Positions 52,450 through 63,905 of a DNA stretch of 64,000 nt are shown in pieces. The notes under the pieces are model-generated. The model saw only the letters and a list, made by a program, of their open reading frames with translations, made no database searches and was not told the DNA's origin. Every line of letters starts with the position of its first letter. The stretch's first letter is position 1. Source of the DNA: Muraenolepis orangiensis (taxonomy: Eukaryota > Chordata > Actinopteri > Gadiformes > Muraenolepididae); assembly GCA_027704905.1 (NCBI GenBank), contig CM050999.1, forward strand, positions 2,086,847 to 2,150,846, written 5' to 3'. Made by a program: the position numbers and the translations under genes.

Positions 52450-55400
52450 TGGCCCTGAGCGTTGGCGGCAAGAGCAGGCTGCTCTTCGTTAGCGACAGTG
52501 TCTCGGGAAGCCGGTTTCTCTGTGACACGGGCGCTCAGCGGAGCGTGTTTCCTGCGTCGAGGGAGGACGTTGCTCGAGGGGGGCATGGACCGCAGTTGAC
52601 GACAGCTAATGGCAGCCCCATCCGCACTTATGGCGTGAGGCCGATGTGTTTATGTGTTGGGGGGCAGCGGTTCAACTGGGATTTCGTCATAGCAGACATT
52701 TCTTTTCCCCTCCTCGGGGCAGATTTTTTATGTGTTCACGGGCTCCTGGTGGACGTTGGAAACAAACGCTTGGTTGATGCCTTGACGTTTTCCTCCCTTG
52801 TGTGTACGCTTGGCAAAGCGGCGTACAACGGGCTGTCAGGTTCGCTGTTGGGTGCGGACAAGTACCTCAGGTTGTTGGCCGAGTTCCCGGACCTGACGCA
52901 GCCCACTTTCTCTGCGCAAACCACCTAGCATGAGGTGGAGCACCACGTCACCACTGAGGGACCCCCGGTCTACGCCAGGGCCCGACGGTTGAACCCTTCT
53001 AAACTCGCAGTAGCGAAGGCAGAGTTCTCAATCATGGAACACCTGGGTATCATCCGCCGGTCTGACAGTCCTTGGGCGTCTCCTCTGCACATCGTCCCCA
53101 AGCCTAATGACGGTTGGCGCCCGTGTGGGGACTACCGGCGCCTCAACGACGCTACGACACCCGACCGCTACCCGGTGCCGCACATTCAGGACTTTTCGGT
53201 GCACCAGGCGGGTAGGCTGGTGTTTTCTAAGGTGGACCTAGTGCGTGGATACCACCAGGTGCCAATGCATCCCCTGGACATTCCCAAAACAGCGGTGATA
53301 ACGCCATTTGGGTTGTTTGAGTTCCTGCGGATGCCTTTTGGGCTCAAGAACGCCGCGCAAACATTCCAGCGCCTGATGGATTCGGTGCTGCGGGACTTAC
53401 CGTTTTTGTTCGTCTACCTTGACAACATACTCGTCGCCAGCACTTCTGAGGAGGAACACCTGTCTCACCTCCGGGCCCTTTTCACGAGGCTCAGCCAACA
53501 CGGGTTGATAATCAACCCTGCAAAGTGTCTGTTCGGAGTGTTTGGCATTGACTTCCTTGGGCACCGCGTCACCAAAGGCGGGGCATCACCCGTGCCGGCG
53601 AAGGTTGAGGCTGTCGCGGCGTTTCCTCGCCCGCACACGGCCCGGTCACTCCGTGGGTTCCTAGAGATGGTGACCTTCTACCACCGTTTCATCGCCCGGG
53701 CCGCCCACATTATGCGGCCGCTGTATGAGGCATTGAAAGGTAAGGCCCCCATCCAGGAGATCGACTGGACGACGGAGGCTGAGGTTGCCTTTAAGGAGGT
53801 CAAGACCGCGCTGGCTCAGGCGGCCTTGTTGACGCATCCGTCGCCCACGGCCCCCATCTCCATTACCACCGATGCATCGGACTACGCCGTCGGTGCGGTG
53901 CTTGAGCAGTGGGTGGACGGCGCCTGGCAACCACTTGCCTTTTTCACCCGCCAGCTAACGCCCAGGGAACGCAGGTACAGCACTTTTGACCGGGAGCTCC
54001 TTGGACTCTGGCTGGCCGTGCGGCACTTCCGATTTTTACTGGAAGGCCGTGAATTTACGGCGTTCGTTGACCACAAGCCGCTCACGTTCGCCATGTCCAA
54101 GGTGGCGGAGCCTTGGTCTGCTCGCCAGCAATGACAGCTTTCCTACATCTCGGAGTTCACCACGGACATCCAGCACGTGGCTGGCAAGTCAAACCTGGTC
54201 GCAGATTGCTTCTCCAGGGTCGTCATCGGAGCCGTCCAGTTGGGCCTCGACTATACCCGCATGGCAATGGACCAGGTCACGGACCCCAGCGTCCAGGCCC
54301 TGAAGGGGGCTGATGTGGGGCTGCGCCTGGAGGATGTGGTTTTCGGCGACGCGGGCGTTGCTCTCCTGTGTGACGTCTCCACGGGCCAGCTGCGCCCGGT
54401 CGTTCCCACCAGCTGGAGGCGTTCCGTGTTCGAGGCGGTGTCGCACCCCGGCGGGAAGCCTTCGGTGCGGATGGTGGCCGCGAAATTCGTCTGGCGGGGG
54501 CTCAAAAAGGACGTGAGGGCTTGGGCCGGCATGTGTGTGGCTTGCCAGCATGCTAAGGTGCACCGCCACACGAAGGCCCCCCTGGAGAAATTCCTGGTGC
54601 CTGAGAGGAGGTTTGACCACGTCAACATCGATCTGGTTGGTCCATTACCCTCCTCCCAGGGTTTTTCCTACCTCCTAACTATGGTGGACAGGACGACCTG
54701 TTGGCCGGAGGCGGTCCCACTCGCGGCGGCTGACATAGCCCGGGCCTTCATTGCGACATGGGTGTGTCGTTTCGGCACCCCTTCGGACATTTCCTCGGAC
54801 CGCGGCTCCCAGTTCACATCCGAGCTCTGGAACGCTGTGGCCGGGGGTTTGGGGGTTAAGCTCCACAACCGCTTATCACCCTCAGGCCAACGGTCTCTGC
54901 GAGCGTTTCCATCGCTCCATGAAGGCGGCCCTCAGGGCCGGGCTGACGGACGGTAATTGGGTCGACAAGCTGCCTTGGGTTATGCTGGGCCTGAGGACCG
55001 CGCCTAAGGAGGATCTGCGGTGCTCCACGGCTGAGATGGTCTACGGTCAGCCGCTGAGGGTTCCAGGGGATTTCCTCCCCAACACATCGGCCCCCTGGTC
55101 GGCGACGGCCCAGCGAGTTTTCCTGCAGGACGCCTCTAAGGTTTTTGCCCCGATCCCCACTGCTCAGCAAGGCACTCAGGTGTCCCGGGTTCCCGTGGGG
55201 CTTCGCTCAGCGGAGCACGTGTTCATCCGGCACGACGCTCACAGAGGCCCCCTGCAGCCCCCTTACGACGGGCCTTTCCGGGTTTTGGAACACGGGGGCA
55301 AGCACTTGGTGGTCGACCTGGGTGGCAAAGCCGAGCACGTCTCGGTGGAGACGTGGGTGAAGGCTGCTCACCTGGACTTGGACCAGCCGGTGGTGCTGGC

Positions 55401-55584
55401 ACGGCCTCCGCGATGGGGTTGCCCCCCGGCCTTGACCCCTGTCACCGAATTGGGGCCTGCAGTTCCAGTCCCACCTCTCCCAGCGGCCGCCCCTGTAGAG
55501 GTCGCCTCCCCGGCTCCCGTTCTCCGGAGTCGTGGTGGTCGGCCTGTCGTTCCTCCCCACCGCACAGACTTTGTGTATGGGTGA
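52353..55584 (+). pseudogene. Gypsy copy 2 pol, broken but full length
   Basis: Protease DTGAQ is near 52527. A stop (TAG) at 52926 separates it from RT-RNase H (52935-54134), which ends in a TGA at 54132. The RT motif reads YLDNIL instead of YLDDIL (about 53418-53435), so one of the two catalytic aspartates is lost. The integrase follows, with HHCC (CVACQH), NIDLVGPL and SSDRGSQF, then a one-base frameshift near 54885 before AYHPQANGLCERFHRS. The GPF-type C-terminal domain and a Pro-rich tail end at 55584. It supplies the integrase sequence missing from copy 1. Confidence 0.92.
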
Positions 55585-55823
55585 ATTCTGGGGGGGCTTG
55601 TGTGGTGGAATGTTATGGGAACATAATTCACTGTTTGTATTTAGTGTGTGTTGCACCACGGACCTGTTAGAGTGCGTACCGTGTTGTTGTTGTTGTTGTG
55701 TTGTGCTAGTTGGACAGTAGCAAGTAGCAGATGTGTTTCCCCTGTTGTAAAACTTAATGGAAAATAAAGTGTGGAGTTCCATATTAAACACGCCGCCTCC
55801 GACTCCCATTCATCGGCTCTACA

Positions 55824-56390
55824 ACATCTTATTTAAGTAACACATTGAAGTAAACTTTTCCCAAAGATGACTATGAACACACAGCCTCCTGTGTGTCACA
55901 TTCATTCATTCTTCATATTCTTTCATATTTACTCAATTATCTCATGATTTACATTTGTGTCATTTTTAAAAATTCTTAAAATATCGTACAAAAAAATGTT
56001 TATACTTTTCAGCACATGTTTGGAGCTGGCTTGACACGTGACACAACCCGAATCGGAATCGGATAACGCGCCATCCTTCCTCAATCAGAATCACTCTTTC
56101 ATCTTCATCTTCGTCACCGACGGCGCGCGACCAGATGTCACCGCGACCAGATGTCGATGTCACCGCGAGCGGCAGCTGAGCTTCGTGCGTTACCGGGTGG
56201 TTACCGGGGAGGTGTGTGTGGGGGGGGTCTTCCTCTGTGTTGAGCCACGCGACCGCCAGGCGAACGCGGGAAACAACGGCCGCCATTCAGGCGAGCCTAA
56301 TCACCGTGAAGAGAGCAATGGACTGACCAGGAAGGAGGGTACAATAGCAGCAAGACATGTTTTAATAATAGGACTACTACTACCACTCTA
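55824..56390. other. Unassigned, partly CpG-rich sequence
   Basis: AT-rich to 56030, then CpG-rich to about 56290. A minus-strand ATG in good context (TGAATGGCGGCCG, 56286) opens a 106-codon frame of no recognised family. Could be a promoter fragment; evidence is too weak for a gene. Confidence 0.3.
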
Positions 56391-56939
56391 GGTCGTCCTC
56401 AGACGAGCCCTCCATCGTCGCTTCCATTCATCCCGGTTCTCCATACATCTGGCCAGTTCATTGGTACTTTGTGCTCCTGCGCCATTCTTGAGTACGTCCA
56501 CGTATGTTGGTGTGGGACGTCCTCATGACCGATGCCTCCCACAGCACCAATGCCTTTGGCAATGTCCCGCACCATCCACTGCGATGTTCCTGCGGACTCC
56601 CGCCGCTGGAAGTATAGGATTTTGGGATGACTTTGTTCTTCATGGTTGGCTTTACTATGCTGATTAAGGACTGGGGGGTGCAACTCCTCAGTCCTGGTTT
56701 TTAGTTCAGAGTGTCCTTCACCTAGATGGGTTGCCTTCCATGGCTAAGATCTGACCCTGCTATTTTGCCCATAGCTGGGACCTCTGCATTTGACCCATCC
56801 TAGTAGGTACAAGCAGTGGGCAGCCATTAGGACAGCGCCCGGGGAGCAGCGTAGGCAGTAACCTGGTGTTTCCGGGTCTTGAACCGGCAACCTTGTGGCT
56901 CCCAAGCCAAGTCCTTATCCACTGAGCTACTGCCCCCCA
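56391..56939 (-). mobile_element. tRNA-derived SINE head fused to LINE-like 3' sequence
   Basis: The minus strand starts GGGGGCAGTAGCTCAGTGG with an A-box (56919-56929) and a B-box GGTTCAAGACC (56875-56885), the RNA polymerase III promoter of a tRNA-like SINE. Further along (56395-56530) a short frame with ENRDEWKRRWRARLRTT resembles the C-terminal end of a LINE protein. Whether the two parts are one element or two is uncertain. Confidence 0.55.
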
Positions 56940-57024
56940 CAAACTATACCAACTATACTACTACTACCACTACTACTATACTTCTACTACTACTACTACT
57001 ACTACCACTACTACTACTACTACG

Positions 57025-57059
<35 letters not shown>

Positions 57060-57395
57060 CACTACTACTATACTTCTACTACTACTACTACTACTACCAC
57101 TACTACTACTACTACTACCACCACTACTACTACTACCACTACTACTACTACTACTACCACTACTATATATATACAAGATATATACATATATGCAAGATAT
57201 ACACTTGCTAGAATATACAACATGCTAAGAGCTATTAATGTCACTAATGTACACCTTGTAAGTCGCTTTGGATAAAAGCGTCTGCCAAATGCCCTAAATG
57301 TAAATGTAAATGTACTACTACTACCACTATTACTACTACTACTACTACTACTACTACTACCACTACTACTACTACCACTACCACTACTACTACTA

Positions 57396-57426
<31 letters not shown>

Positions 57427-57458
57427 CACTACTACTACTACCACTACTACTACTACTA

Positions 57459-57510
<52 letters not shown>

Positions 57511-57536
57511 CACTACTACCACTACTACTACTACTA

Positions 57537-57591
<55 letters not shown>

Positions 57592-57605
57592 CACTACTAC
57601 TACTA

Positions 57606-57677
<72 letters not shown>

Positions 57678-57678
57678 A

Positions 57679-57714
<36 letters not shown>

Positions 57715-57730
57715 CACTACTACTACTAAT
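56940..57730. repeat. (ACT)n arrays around a short SINE tail
   Basis: (ACT)n at 56950-57165 and 57314-57728 with CCACTACT variants. At 57256-57306 sits a fragment TAAGTCGCTTTGGATAAAAG with AAATGTAAATGT, the same SINE/LINE tail as at 62915-62955. The array probably grew from a LINE or SINE tail. Frames encoding long Tyr, Val or Ser runs are artefacts. Confidence 0.95.
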
Positions 57731-58183
57731 AATAATTAAATAAATATAAATAAAACAATTATAAAATAACAATATCTAACTAATATTAATACAATAATAC
57801 AATACAATTGATTTTCAAAACACAAATTGACACAAATGTTCAGGTGCTTGTAAATGAGCCAAGTGTCCTGTTCCAGTAGGAGGATAATGACATAGTACTG
57901 TTTCAATAAACACGATAACCTCACTAAAGGGCACAAAATAATCAACTATTTAAAGGTAAACCACAGGACATGTTAGAGAAAACATTTAGCCTATTTCATA
58001 TTTTACATAATTTAATGTTAATATTTGGAATAACGCACTGCACAAACTTCAAACAGGAGACCAAGAAATGAATCGATAAATTAACCAATTAAGACCGCCT
58101 ATTAAGACTGTTATTGTAAGTCCATCTAAAGAGCTTTCCAGCAAGTCCATGTTGTATCTAATTAATGAATTGCCATAGCTATA
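57731..58183. other. AT-rich unassigned sequence
   Basis: No gene or repeat family was recognised in this 450-bp stretch. Confidence 0.5.
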
Positions 58184-58249
58184 CATATCTCTCTCTCTCT
58201 CCCCCTCTCCCTCTCCCTCTCCCTCTCTCTCTCTCTCTTCCTCTCTTTC

Positions 58250-58311
<62 letters not shown>

Positions 58312-58479
58312 TCCATCTCCATCTCTCTCTCTCCCTCTCCATCTCTCTCTCCCTCTCCCTCTCCCTCTCCCTCTCCCTCTCCCTCTCCCTCTCCCTCTCC
58401 CTCTCCCTCTCCCTCTCCCTCTCCCTCTCCCTCTCCCTCTCCCTCTCCCTCTCCTCTCTCTCTCTCTCTCTCTCTCTCA
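58184..58479. repeat. (CT)n and (CCCTCT)n microsatellite
   Basis: Polypyrimidine tract with a run of about 20 CCCTCT units at 58340-58450. Confidence 0.97.
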
Positions 58480-58481
58480 GG

Positions 58482-58738
58482 GCGGCAGTCTAGCTCAGGA
58501 GGTAGAGCGGTCGCCTCACAACCGGAAGGTTGCTGGTTCGATCCCCGGCTCCTCCTAGCAAAAACTGTCGAGGTGTCCTTGAGGAAGACCCTAACCCTAA
58601 CTGCTCCCCGGGCGCTGTATGAATAGCTGCCCACTGCTCCTAATACTAGGATGGGTTAAATGCAGAGAACACGTTTCACTGTATGTCTTCATGTATGTGA
58701 CCAATAAAGAGGATTCAATCCTCACGATTTGTTTGTTG
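58482..58738 (+). mobile_element. tRNA-derived SINE, full length
   Basis: The head GGCGGCAGTCTAGCTCAGGA has an A-box and a B-box GGTTCGATCCC (58532-58542), and could fold as a tRNA-like cloverleaf. The body has AACTGCTCCCCGGGCGCTG and GATGGGTTAAATGCAGAG, and the tail ends AATAAAGAGGATTC. It lies between two (CT)n tracts. Not a functional tRNA gene: it continues far beyond the tRNA part. Confidence 0.85.
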
Positions 58739-58741
58739 TTG

Positions 58742-58781
58742 TCTCTCTCTCTCTCCCTCTCTCTCTCTCTCTTCCTCTCTT

Positions 58782-58824
<43 letters not shown>
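58742..58824. repeat. (CT)n microsatellite
   Basis: Polypyrimidine tract directly after the SINE; both flanks of the SINE are CT repeats. Confidence 0.95.
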
Positions 58825-58829
<5 letters not shown>

Positions 58830-58968
58830 CCTGTGTGTCTGTGGTAACGAGGCCTGTATTTGTCATTGTTTAGTATGGTCCATATATCGAATATCAGACC
58901 ACATGGAAAACAATAAATTCACATCACAAAAGTAAGTACGTAGAGATTACAAATTGCCACCACAGATC

Positions 58969-59060
58969 CACACACACACACACACACACAGATCTACACA
59001 CACACACACACAGATACACACACACACACACACACAGATCCACACACCACACACACACAA
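58969..59060. repeat. (CA)n clusters with GATC spacers
   Basis: Four short (CA)n blocks separated by CAGATC-like spacers, repeating every 20-30 bp. Confidence 0.9.
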
Positions 59061-59142
59061 ACAGCTGTGCAGGTTCACCAGCACAGAAAGTGCCTGAAGC
59101 ATCTTCCTATCCTCCTCGTGTCTCCAGTGCATTGATAGTAGT

Positions 59143-59473
59143 CTATATCTGTTATCTTCCTATATATTTTATCTTCCTATATCTTTTATCTTCCTATATC
59201 TTTTATCTGCTATATCTTTTATCTTTCTATATCTTTTATCTTCCTATATCTTTTATCTTCTATATCTTTTATCTTCCTATATCTTTTATCTTACTATATC
59301 TTTTATCTTTCTATATATTTTATCCTCTATATCTTTTATCTTCCTATATGTTTTATCTTACTATATCTTTTATCTTCCTATATGTTTTATCTTTCTATAT
59401 CTTTTATCTTCCTATATCTTTTATCTTGCTATATCTTTTATCTTCCTATATCTTTTATCTTCCTATATCTTTT
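59143..59473. repeat. 17-bp satellite, left part
   Basis: About 19 units of CTTCCTATATCTTTTAT with small variants. The array resumes at 62552-62595 on the far side of the LINE. Confidence 0.95.
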
Positions 59474-59910
59474 CAGATTCAGATTCAGATTCAGATTACT
59501 TTATTAATCCCGAGGGAAATTAAGGTGCAACAGTTGACACAGGGGGAATAAATGCACACACAAAAATACTAATACCTAAGCTAAAAAACAAAACAACAAC
59601 TAACTAAATAAAAACTATTATAAACAAAAATATAGTTAAAATAGTTCTAAATTAAATCTAAATGTATTGATAAATGAAGATAAATTTACAGTATTATTAC
59701 AGTAATACGTAGGTATATACAATACACAACAATACGTATAGTGCAAATTGGCAGTAATAATATATTAATAAATAACTCAACTGAAAAGTGACATGTGAAA
59801 AGTGAAAGTGAAAAGTGAATTAGGATTGAATAGAATTTACAGTGCAAAGTTACAATGAGATGATTCACAGTGCGTTGACCAAAAAAATAATAGTAATAAG
59901 TACGTTGGCC

Positions 59911-61239
59911 TCAGGTCACTGAGTCTCCACTGTCCCTCTCACGACCCAAGGTAGATGAGTTAAAGAGTCTAATGGCCACAGGAAGAAAGGACTTCCTATG
60001 GCGTTCTGTGGTGCACCTGGGTGGAATGAGTCTGTTGCTAAAGGTGCTTCTATATGAGGTCAGCACCTGATGGAGAGGGTGAGAGTTGTTGTCAAGGATA
60101 CTACGCAGCTTGCGCAGCATCCTCCTCTCAGACACCACCAACAAGGAGTCCAGCTGGACCCCCAGGACAGCGCCAGCCTTCCTGACAATCCTGCTGATCT
60201 TGTTGGCGTCTGCTGATCTCAACCTGCTTCCCCAGCACACGACACCGGAGAAGATGGCACTGGCTACCACCGACTGGTAGAACACGTTCAGCATCTTGTT
60301 GCAAACGTTGAAGGACCGGAGCCTCCGCAGGAAGTAGAGACGGCTCTGGCCCTTCTTGTAAACAGCCTCAGAGTTCTTGGCCCAGACCAGTTTGTTGTCC
60401 AGATGAACTCCCAGGTATTTATATTCCTGAACAACTTCGGCGGACACACCCTTGATGGAAATGGGTGTGGGGGTGGATTTCCTCCTGCGGAAGTCCACCA
60501 CCATCTCCTTCGTCTTGTCAGTGTTGAGCTGCATGTGGTTCAGCTCACACCACTCAACGAAGGAGTCCACGACGCCCCTGTACTCCTCATCGTTTCCCTC
60601 GCTGACACAACCAACAACTGCAGAGTCGTCCGAGAACTTCTGCAGATGGCAGGACACAGAGTTGTACTGGAAGTCTGAGGTGTAAAGGGTGAACAGGAAT
60701 GGGGAAAGAACAGTTCCCTGTGGAGCACCAGTGCTGCTGACCACAGTGTCAGACACACAGTCCTGCAGTCTGACAAACTGTGGACGACCCGTCAAATAGT
60801 CAGTAATCCAGGACACCAGGGAAGAGTCCACCTTCATCGCCGTCAGCTTACTTCCCAGCAGGGCAGGCCGGATGGTGTTGAACGCACTGGAGAAGTCGAA
60901 AAACATGATTCTCACAGTGCTCCCGGGTCTGTCCAAGTGGGCGTAGGCACGATGGAGCAGGAAGATGATGGCGTCCTCCACTCCCAGTTTCGGCTGGTAG
61001 GCAAACTGAAGAGGGTCCAGCGATGATCTGACCAGGGGCCGAAGAAGCGTCAGGACCAGCCTCTCAAAGGATTTCGCCACGTGGGACGTCAGCGCCACCG
61101 GTCTGTAGTCGTTTGAGGTGCTGGGACGTGCCTTCTTCGGAACCGGCACCAGGCAGTCTTCCACAGCACAGGGACCCTCTCCAGTCTCATGCTCAGGTTG
61201 AAGATGTACTGCAGGACTCCACTCAGCTGGGCAGCACAT
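59911..61239 (-). pseudogene. Rex1-like reverse transcriptase
   Basis: A 442-codon open frame: VPVPKKARPSTSNDYRPVAL, FFDFSSAFNTI, GAPQGTVLSPFLF, catalytic FSDDSAVVG, and the thumb, ending at a stop near 59911. It is complete from palm to end. A frameshift near 61150 separates it from the upstream linker. Confidence 0.9.
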
Positions 61240-62550
61240 GTTTTGAGGGCCCTCGGGCTGACGCCGTCAGGACCTGCAGCCTTGCCTGGATGGAGCCTGC
61301 ACAGCACTTTCCTCACCTGCACAGCTGTGAAGGTATGTGTGCCGTGTGTGGGGGCAGGAAGAGTCACTGTTGTGTTGATGGGGGAGGGGTGAGGTAGTGG
61401 TGGTGGGGGAGAGAGAACAGGTATGTTGATGCTGGAGAGGGACGGTGGGGGAGGGGGGACAGCAGGGCTGGGGGGCTGGAGGGGAATGGTTGTAGAGGGG
61501 CTGGGGGAGGGGGGGTAGACCGGAGCCCACTCATTGAATCTATTGAAAAACAAATTCAACTCGTTGGCCCGATCAGGACCCCCCCCCTATTGTCTGGCTA
61601 CCAGGTTGTTTGTAGCCAGTGATGCTCCTCATGCCACTCCACACATCCTTCAGGTTGTTCTGCTGAAGTTTGTGCTCCAGCTTCCTCCTGTAGTTGTCTT
61701 TGCCCTGCCGGATCCTCTCCTTCAGCTCCCTCTGAACCCGCCTCATCTGCTCCCTATCCCCAACTCTGAAGGCCCTCTTCTTCTCATTGAGCAGGAAATT
61801 GATGTCTCGGGTGACCCATGGCTTGTTGTTGGGGAAACAGCGTACAGTCTCTATGGGAACAACACTATCCACACAGAAGTTGATGTACCCTGTTATACAT
61901 TCCGTGAGATCATCAAGGTCCTCTCCATGCAAATCACAGAGGAAATCCCAGTCTGTTGACTCAAAGCAGCCCCGCAAGTCCTCATCGGTCTCCTGTGACC
62001 ATCTCCTCACAGTCCTTATGGTCACAGGCAGCCGCTGTACTAGAGGCCTATACAGGGGCTGGAGGTGGATGAGGTTGTGGTCTGACCTTCCAAGAGGAGG
62101 AAGGGCGGTGGCGCTGTATGCCTCCTTAACATTGGCATACAGCAGGTCCAGTGTCTTGTTTTCCCTGGTGGGACAGTCCACAAACTGCTTGAAGGTGGGC
62201 AGTGTTGCAGCAAGAGTCACGTGGTTGAAGTCCCCAGATATCGCGATGAATGCTTCAGGGTGCTGTGTCTGAAGTCTCGCGACGACGGAATGGGTGACGT
62301 CACACGCGAGCGCCGCGTTTGCCGACGGTGGAATGTAAACAATAACAAGAAGCACATGGGAGAACTCTCGCGGCAGATAGTATGGCCGCAGACTCACGGC
62401 CAGCAGTTCAATGTCCGGGCTACACACACGTTCCTTCACAGTAACATGTCCAGGGTTACACCACTTGTTGTTAACGAGAATAGCAAGTCCCCCACCTTTC
62501 CTCTTGCCACTCTCACGGTGCGTCCTGTCCGCCCGGACGGTTAGAAAGCC
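61089..62550 (-). pseudogene. Rex1-like endonuclease and linker
   Basis: The 61573-62439 frame holds the C-terminal two thirds of an APE endonuclease (VIVYIPPSAN, ISGDFNHVTL, GRSDHNLIHL) plus a helical linker. The 61089-61559 frame holds a Pro/Ser-rich spacer and GKAAGPDGVSPRALK, the RT entry motif. The frames are offset by a disruption near 61565. The N-terminal part of the endonuclease is cut off. Confidence 0.88.
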
Positions 62551-62551
62551 G

Positions 62552-62700
62552 TCTTCCTATATTTTTTATCTTGCTATATATTTTATCTTCCTAACCAAAT
62601 GCTAAAAACACAGTGCTACAAGATGGACGAATAAGCATTGATCTGACACAAGTGTGACCCCCTCCCTCCTCTCTCTTTCTGTGTCTCTATGTCTCTCTTT
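62552..62700. repeat. 17-bp satellite, right part, and short unique DNA
   Basis: Three more CTTCCTATATTTTTTAT-like units to 62595, then unassigned sequence with no gene seen. Confidence 0.85.
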
Positions 62701-62965
62701 AAATTGTACTTGTAATTGTAGCTGCTTGTAGGCTATGATGTGGCCTCACTTCATGCCTCGGCCCGTGTTTGATGTACTTATTGTGTTAAGTCTAGAGAGA
62801 ACTTATTCTACCTTTACCTCAGCACTGGTTCTGCTCTTAGAGCCTTGGTAGGAAGTGAAGGGACCTGTGACTTCTGGTGACCCGCTGTTCTCTTGCCTAT
62901 CTGTTGAATGACCTAATTGTAAGTTGCTTTGGACAACATTAAGCGTCTGCTAAATTAATGTAATA
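62700..62965 (+). mobile_element. SINE-like repeat with RSg-1/HpaI-type tail
   Basis: Sense copy of the family at 40565-40910: AGAGCCTTGGTAGGAAG, TGACTTCTGGTGACC and the tail GTAAGTTGCTTTGGAC followed by GCGTCTGCTAAAT. No clear tRNA head was seen, so it may be 5'-truncated. Confidence 0.65.
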
Positions 62966-63010
62966 TATTAATGCTATCACAAGTCACATGACAAAACACC
63001 TCATTTAGAG

Positions 63011-63097
<87 letters not shown>
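63011..63097. repeat. (CA)n microsatellite
   Basis: About 43 CA units. Confidence 0.98.
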
Positions 63098-63100
<3 letters not shown>

Positions 63101-63217
63101 ATGTCTCTATGCGTCCACATGGTCTATCACGGGGTAAGAGCGCCTTTGTGTGGACGCGTGTTGCAAATCCACGGACTCTTTATTGTATTATTGTTACCAT
63201 GTTGCTTCTACCAGAAG

Positions 63218-63905
63218 AGGTGCTATTTCCCCAGTGTAGAACAAGCGACCACCAGAGGAGGCGCTATTTCCCTCCCCACTGTAATAACAAGCGACCACCA
63301 GAGGAGGCGCTATTTCCCTCCCCACTGTAATAACAAGCGACTACCAGAGAAGGCGCTGTTCCCCCAAGTGTAATAACAAGCGACTACCAGAGGAGGCGCT
63401 GTTCCCCCAAGTGTAATAACAAGCGACTACCAGAGGAGGCGCTGTTCCCCCAAGTGTAATAACAAGCGACTACCAGAGGAGGCGCTGTTCCCCCAATGTA
63501 ATAACAAGCGACTACCAGAGGAGGCGCTGTTTCCCCAAGTGTAATAACAAGCGACTACCAGAGAAGGCGCTGTTCCCCCAAGTGTAATAACAAGCGACTA
63601 CCAGAGGAGGCGCTGTTCCCCCAAGTGTAATAACAAGCGACTACCAGAGGAGGCGCTGTTCCCCCAATGTAATAACAAGCGACTACCAGAGAAGGCGCTG
63701 TTCCCCCAAGTGTAACAACCAGCGACTACCAGAGGAGGCGCTGTTCCCCCAATGTAATAACAAGCGACTACCAGAGGAGGCGCTGTTCCCCCAAGTGTAA
63801 TAACAAGCGACTACCAGAGAAGGCGCTGTTCCCCGAAGTGTAATAACAAGCGACTACCAGAGGAGGCGCTGTTCCCCCCATGTGTAATAAATAACAAGCG
63901 ACTAA
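63218..63905. repeat. ~43-bp minisatellite, about 16 units
   Basis: Units of TAATAACAAGCGACTACCAG plus AGGAGGCGCTGTTCCCCCAAGTG, with the first units reading GACCACC and TATTTCC. Period alternates between 41 and 43 bp depending on loss of GT. Non-coding. Confidence 0.95.

Larger units (their letters stand above)
51553..55823 (+). mobile_element. Ty3/gypsy retrotransposon, copy 2 (older, complete length, dead)
   Basis: Same family as 21820-25482. LTRs lie at 51553-51769 and 55601-55823, with a 4-bp target duplication ACAT. The LTRs differ by about seven substitutions plus (TTG)n length, so it is older than copy 1. It retains the complete integrase region but has stops, frameshifts and an RT active-site change. 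Confidence 0.95.
59474..62551 (-). mobile_element. Rex1-like LINE, 3.1 kb, inserted in the 17-bp satellite
   Basis: The 3' end is at left: GATTCAGATTC repeats, then ATTAATAAAGT on the minus strand. It carries RT, a proline-rich linker and part of the endonuclease, with the 5' end truncated near 62551. Both flanks are the same 17-bp satellite, so the insertion point is unambiguous although the target duplication cannot be separated from the repeat. Confidence 0.93.

Noticed and set aside
55966..56286. 106-codon minus-strand frame starting at MAAVVSRVRL
   Set aside because: CpG-rich start context is suggestive, but there is no domain, no splice evidence and the C-terminal half is AT-rich low-information sequence.
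57068..57772. Poly-Ser, poly-Val and poly-Tyr frames
   Set aside because: Translations of (ACT)n microsatellites in different frames.
58483..58556. Functional tRNA gene
   Set aside because: The A and B boxes are present, but the sequence continues as a SINE body and tail, and a matching anticodon arm and terminator are not convincing.
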